Shown piece after piece: positions 10,549-11,574 of a stretch of 11,574 nt of DNA; positions within the stretch are counted from its first letter, which is position 1, and each line of letters starts with the position of its first letter. The notes beneath the pieces were generated by a model that was not told the DNA's origin, made no database searches, and saw only the letters and a list, made by a program, of their open reading frames with translations. The position numbers and the translations under genes are program-made. Location of the stretch: the NCBI GenBank assembly GCA_036525975.1, contig DATCZK010000058.1:1-11574 (forward strand). Reading direction: 5' to 3'. This DNA is from Quisquiliibacterium sp036525975 (GTDB lineage: Bacteria > Pseudomonadota > Gammaproteobacteria > Burkholderiales > Burkholderiaceae_E).

Positions 10549-10551
10549 GGA

Positions 10552-10570
10552 TCGGCGCGGGTGGCGCCGA
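10552..10570 (-). promoter_or_regulatory. Hairpin in the mraZ leader RNA
   Basis: A 7-bp stem (10552-10558 with 10564-10570) closes a 5-nt loop in the predicted 5' leader of the dcw transcript. It lies between the MraZ boxes and the mraZ start codon. No U-run follows, so it is not an intrinsic terminator; effects on mRNA stability or translation of mraZ are possible but not shown. Confidence 0.5.
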
Positions 10571-10575
10571 GAAGG

Positions 10576-10621
10576 ACACCAAAATACCCACAATTCACCA
10601 CTTTTTCACACAAGTTCCCAC
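10576..10621 (-). promoter_or_regulatory. Probable MraZ operator: boxes repeated every 10 bp
   Basis: On the minus strand TGGGA (10616-10620), TGTGA (10606-10610), TGGTG (10596-10600) and TGGGT (10586-10590) are each separated by exactly 5 bp. A weaker fifth box, GGTGT (10576-10580), keeps the same spacing. Most boxes are preceded by G. In E. coli MraZ binds TGGGN direct repeats with 5-bp spacers upstream of mraZ, so both the unit and the pitch match. The boxes begin at the end of the -10 element and cover the predicted transcription start, an arrangement suited to repression. The box sequences are more degenerate than the E. coli ones. Confidence 0.85.
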
Positions 10622-10649
10622 TGTAGCGAAAAGCGGCATCGCGGGTCAA
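10620..10649 (-). promoter_or_regulatory. Predicted sigma70-type promoter of the mraZ/dcw operon
   Basis: On the minus strand TTGACC (10649-10644) serves as -35 and TACAGT (10625-10620) as -10, with an 18-bp spacer. Transcription would begin near 10613, inside the first MraZ box, giving a leader of about 83 nt. The -10 element overlaps the first box by one base. Found by eye; no transcript data. Confidence 0.65.
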
Positions 10650-10712
10650 GCGTGAAACGGGGTTTTTTCCAGTCCGCACAAGCACTTATCGACGAGCGGC
10701 GCGTCCCGCCAC

Positions 10713-10736
10713 CCGGTCCTGGCTCCCTGGAGCCGG
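10713..10736. repeat. Inverted repeat between the rnpB terminator and the mraZ promoter
   Basis: GGCTCC and GGAGCC arms (10721-10734) are separated by only 2 bp, and CCGG sequences flank the unit at both ends. It is the only notable structure in the stretch 10651-10760, which otherwise shows no coding pattern. It might be an operator; no known motif was recognised. Confidence 0.35.
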
Positions 10737-10760
10737 TAGACGCAGGATAAATTATTCAAC

Positions 10761-10790
10761 AAAAAGAATGCACTAACAGGCGAAGTGCAT
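10761..10790 (-). terminator. Intrinsic terminator downstream of rnpB
   Basis: On the minus strand ATGCACT (10790-10784) pairs perfectly with AGTGCAT (10775-10769) across a 9-nt loop. The stem is followed at once by a T-rich run (TCTTTTTG, down to 10760). This is a textbook rho-independent terminator and separates rnpB transcription from the dcw promoter about 110 bp further on. Confidence 0.85.
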
Positions 10791-10794
10791 GTAT

Positions 10795-10823
10795 CGCGCG
10801 AGATTCCAAGCGGATCTCGCGCG
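10795..10823 (-). repeat. Perfect 10-bp hairpin upstream of the rnpB terminator
   Basis: CGCGCGAGAT (10795-10804) and ATCTCGCGCG (10814-10823) form a 10-bp stem with a 9-nt loop. No T-run follows directly. It lies in the 3' trailer of the rnpB transcript, so it may protect or help process the precursor's 3' end, or slow RNA polymerase before the terminator. Confidence 0.6.
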
Positions 10824-10848
10824 GCGCGGGCGCGAACCGGCGCGGGCA

Positions 10849-10871
10849 TTGCGCGATCGGGCATCGCGCAA
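10849..10871 (-). repeat. Perfect 9-bp hairpin just beyond the rnpB 3' end
   Basis: TTGCGCGAT (10849-10857) pairs with ATCGCGCAA (10863-10871) across a 5-nt loop. The stem begins 7 nt past the end of the rnpB P1 helix on the minus strand. It is the first of three successive stem-loops in the trailer. Confidence 0.6.
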
Positions 10872-10877
10872 CGAAGC

Positions 10878-11312
10878 GGGAGCGGGCCTGTAGGCCGGAT
10901 TCTGTGCGCCGGTTCCCCGGCTGACGATCATTCCTCTGGGCGCGCCGTTACCGGCGCGCTCTAGCCACCAACCCGCACGCTCGGACGGGCCGTCCTCCCC
11001 GGCGCGAAGCCGGATCGCGTGCCTATTCGGTGTTGCTCCGGGTGGGGTTTTGCGTGCCGCCCGTGTCACCACGGACGCGGTGAGCTCTTACCTCACCGTT
11101 TCACCCTTGCCTGCTGCCTCCGGCGGCGCCCGAACCCCGCTTTCGCGAGGCCCTGCGCCGGGGAGGCATCATCGGCGGTCTGCTCTCTGTTCCACTTTCC
11201 GTCGCCCTGGGTCTTTCGACTTGCTGCGCCTGGCCGTTGACCAGCACCCTGCCCTGCGGAGTCCGGACCTTCCTCCGGCGACGAATCGCCGGCGATCGCC
11301 CAGCCCGCTCCC
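10878..11312 (-). ncRNA. rnpB: RNase P RNA, bacterial class A (M1-like)
   Basis: This is the catalytic RNA of RNase P, which trims the 5' leaders of tRNA precursors. Minus-strand blocks match the conserved core in order: GAGGAAGGTCCGGACTCC near the 5' end, GGGCAGGGTGCTGG, AACAGAGAGCAGACCGCCGA, GGCAAGGGTGAAACGG and GGTAAGAGC, CACCCGGAGCAA followed by CGAATAGG, and ACAGAATCCGGCCTA near the 3' end. I set the ends by the P1 helix: GGGAGCGGGC at 11312-11303 pairs perfectly with GCCCGCTCCC at 10887-10878. The mature ends may differ by a few bases. At about 435 nt it is longer than the 377-nt E. coli RNA, partly because of a long P12 arm (11116-11167) capped by a GAAA loop, while P3 is short. A -10 element lies 6 nt upstream. 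Confidence 0.96.
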
Positions 11313-11318
11313 AGGGAG

Positions 11319-11324
11319 ATTCTA
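11319..11324 (-). promoter_or_regulatory. Predicted -10 element of the rnpB promoter
   Basis: TAGAAT on the minus strand lies 6 nt before the first base of the P1 helix at 11312, the right distance for a transcription start there. I could not find a good -35 hexamer at 16-18 bp; the sequence at that distance is GC-rich, so an extended or factor-assisted promoter is possible. The rest of the spacer 11325-11473 holds only a tandem GTGGGCC pair and no recognisable gene. Confidence 0.6.
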
Positions 11325-11473
11325 CCGTGTGCGACCCTTCTCGTGCCCTTGCTCCGCGCGCTCGCTTCGTCTCCTTGGGCCCACTGCGGCCCACCGCTCG
11401 CGACGCTGTTCGCAGCCGCGGCACTCGTTGCGCCTGCCGAAACCCGCCCCGACGAAGAGGGCGATCAGCGGAC

Positions 11474-11574
11474 TCAGACCAGCGGCTGCGCCCAGTTCTC
11501 GTCGGCCGCCACGCGCCGCACCGCCGCTCGCTCGAGCATGCGCGCGAGGAACGGGCCCAGGTGCGGCAGGCTGC
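11474..11574 (-). CDS. Probable glutathione S-transferase family protein (C-terminal tail only)
   Basis: The last 32 codons of a gene entering from the right edge end at a TGA (11474-11476). The tail contains LPHLGPFLARMLERAAVRRV, which resembles the C-terminal helix of cytosolic glutathione S-transferases, where a PxLxxFLxRMxxRPAV pattern is common. These enzymes conjugate glutathione to electrophiles or act in related redox chemistry; the specific substrate cannot be guessed. The N-terminal thioredoxin-like domain is off the window, so the family call rests on this short segment alone. The gene is codirectional with rnpB and separated from it by about 160 bp. Confidence 0.6.
   Translation of the reverse strand, partial: SLPHLGPFLARMLERAAVRRVAADENWAQPLV

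Noticed and set aside
10651..10760. Plus-strand poly-T run near 10662-10667 as a terminator
   Set aside because: No stable stem precedes it and there is no plus-strand gene that would need one.
10646..11072. Small minus-strand frames within the rnpB region and spacer (72 and 99 codons)
   Set aside because: They overlap the RNase P RNA or its terminator and show no protein-like features or ribosome binding sites.

Overview
This is a very GC-rich window (roughly 70% G+C, with strong G/C preference at third codon positions). All of its recognisable genes lie on the minus strand. It holds the start of the division and cell wall (dcw) cluster in its classical order: mraZ, rsmH, ftsL, ftsI, murE, murF, mraY, murD, ftsW, and the first 77 codons of murG. 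The gene order, the protein sequences and an RNase P RNA just upstream of mraZ point to a betaproteobacterium, most likely Burkholderiales. This assignment is from memory of family sequences, not from a search. MurE carries the DNPR motif of enzymes that add meso-diaminopimelate, as expected for a Gram-negative.

Layout in transcription order (right to left). The right edge (11474-11574) carries the C-terminal tail of a probable glutathione S-transferase family protein. A spacer of about 160 bp holds the rnpB promoter. rnpB (10878-11312) follows, with two perfect hairpins and a hairpin plus U-run terminator. Next comes the mraZ control region: a sigma70-type promoter, then four to five MraZ-type boxes spaced exactly 10 bp apart, then a structured leader. 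From 10530 down to the left edge, ten genes run without a break. Eight of the nine junctions overlap by 1-8 nt; only mraZ-rsmH has an 8-nt gap. This implies one transcript with translational coupling.

Functionally, MurE and MurF complete the UDP-MurNAc-pentapeptide after MurD adds D-Glu. MraY moves it to the lipid carrier and MurG adds GlcNAc to give lipid II. FtsW and FtsI polymerise and crosslink septal peptidoglycan, with FtsL as a divisome scaffold. RsmH methylates 16S rRNA, and MraZ is the regulator of the cluster.

The main anomaly is an in-frame amber codon at codon 138 of mraY, where related proteins have serine. Both halves of the protein are otherwise intact and in the same frame. 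Because MraY is essential, the choice is between a sequencing or consensus error, a true nonsense mutation with suppression, or a second mraY copy. Genome-wide TAG reassignment is unlikely because mraZ ends normally at TAG. A second oddity is a stretch of about 86 codons inside rsmH with much more A/T-ending codon use than its surroundings. I see no unknown multi-gene system, phage, IS element, CRISPR array or tRNA here.
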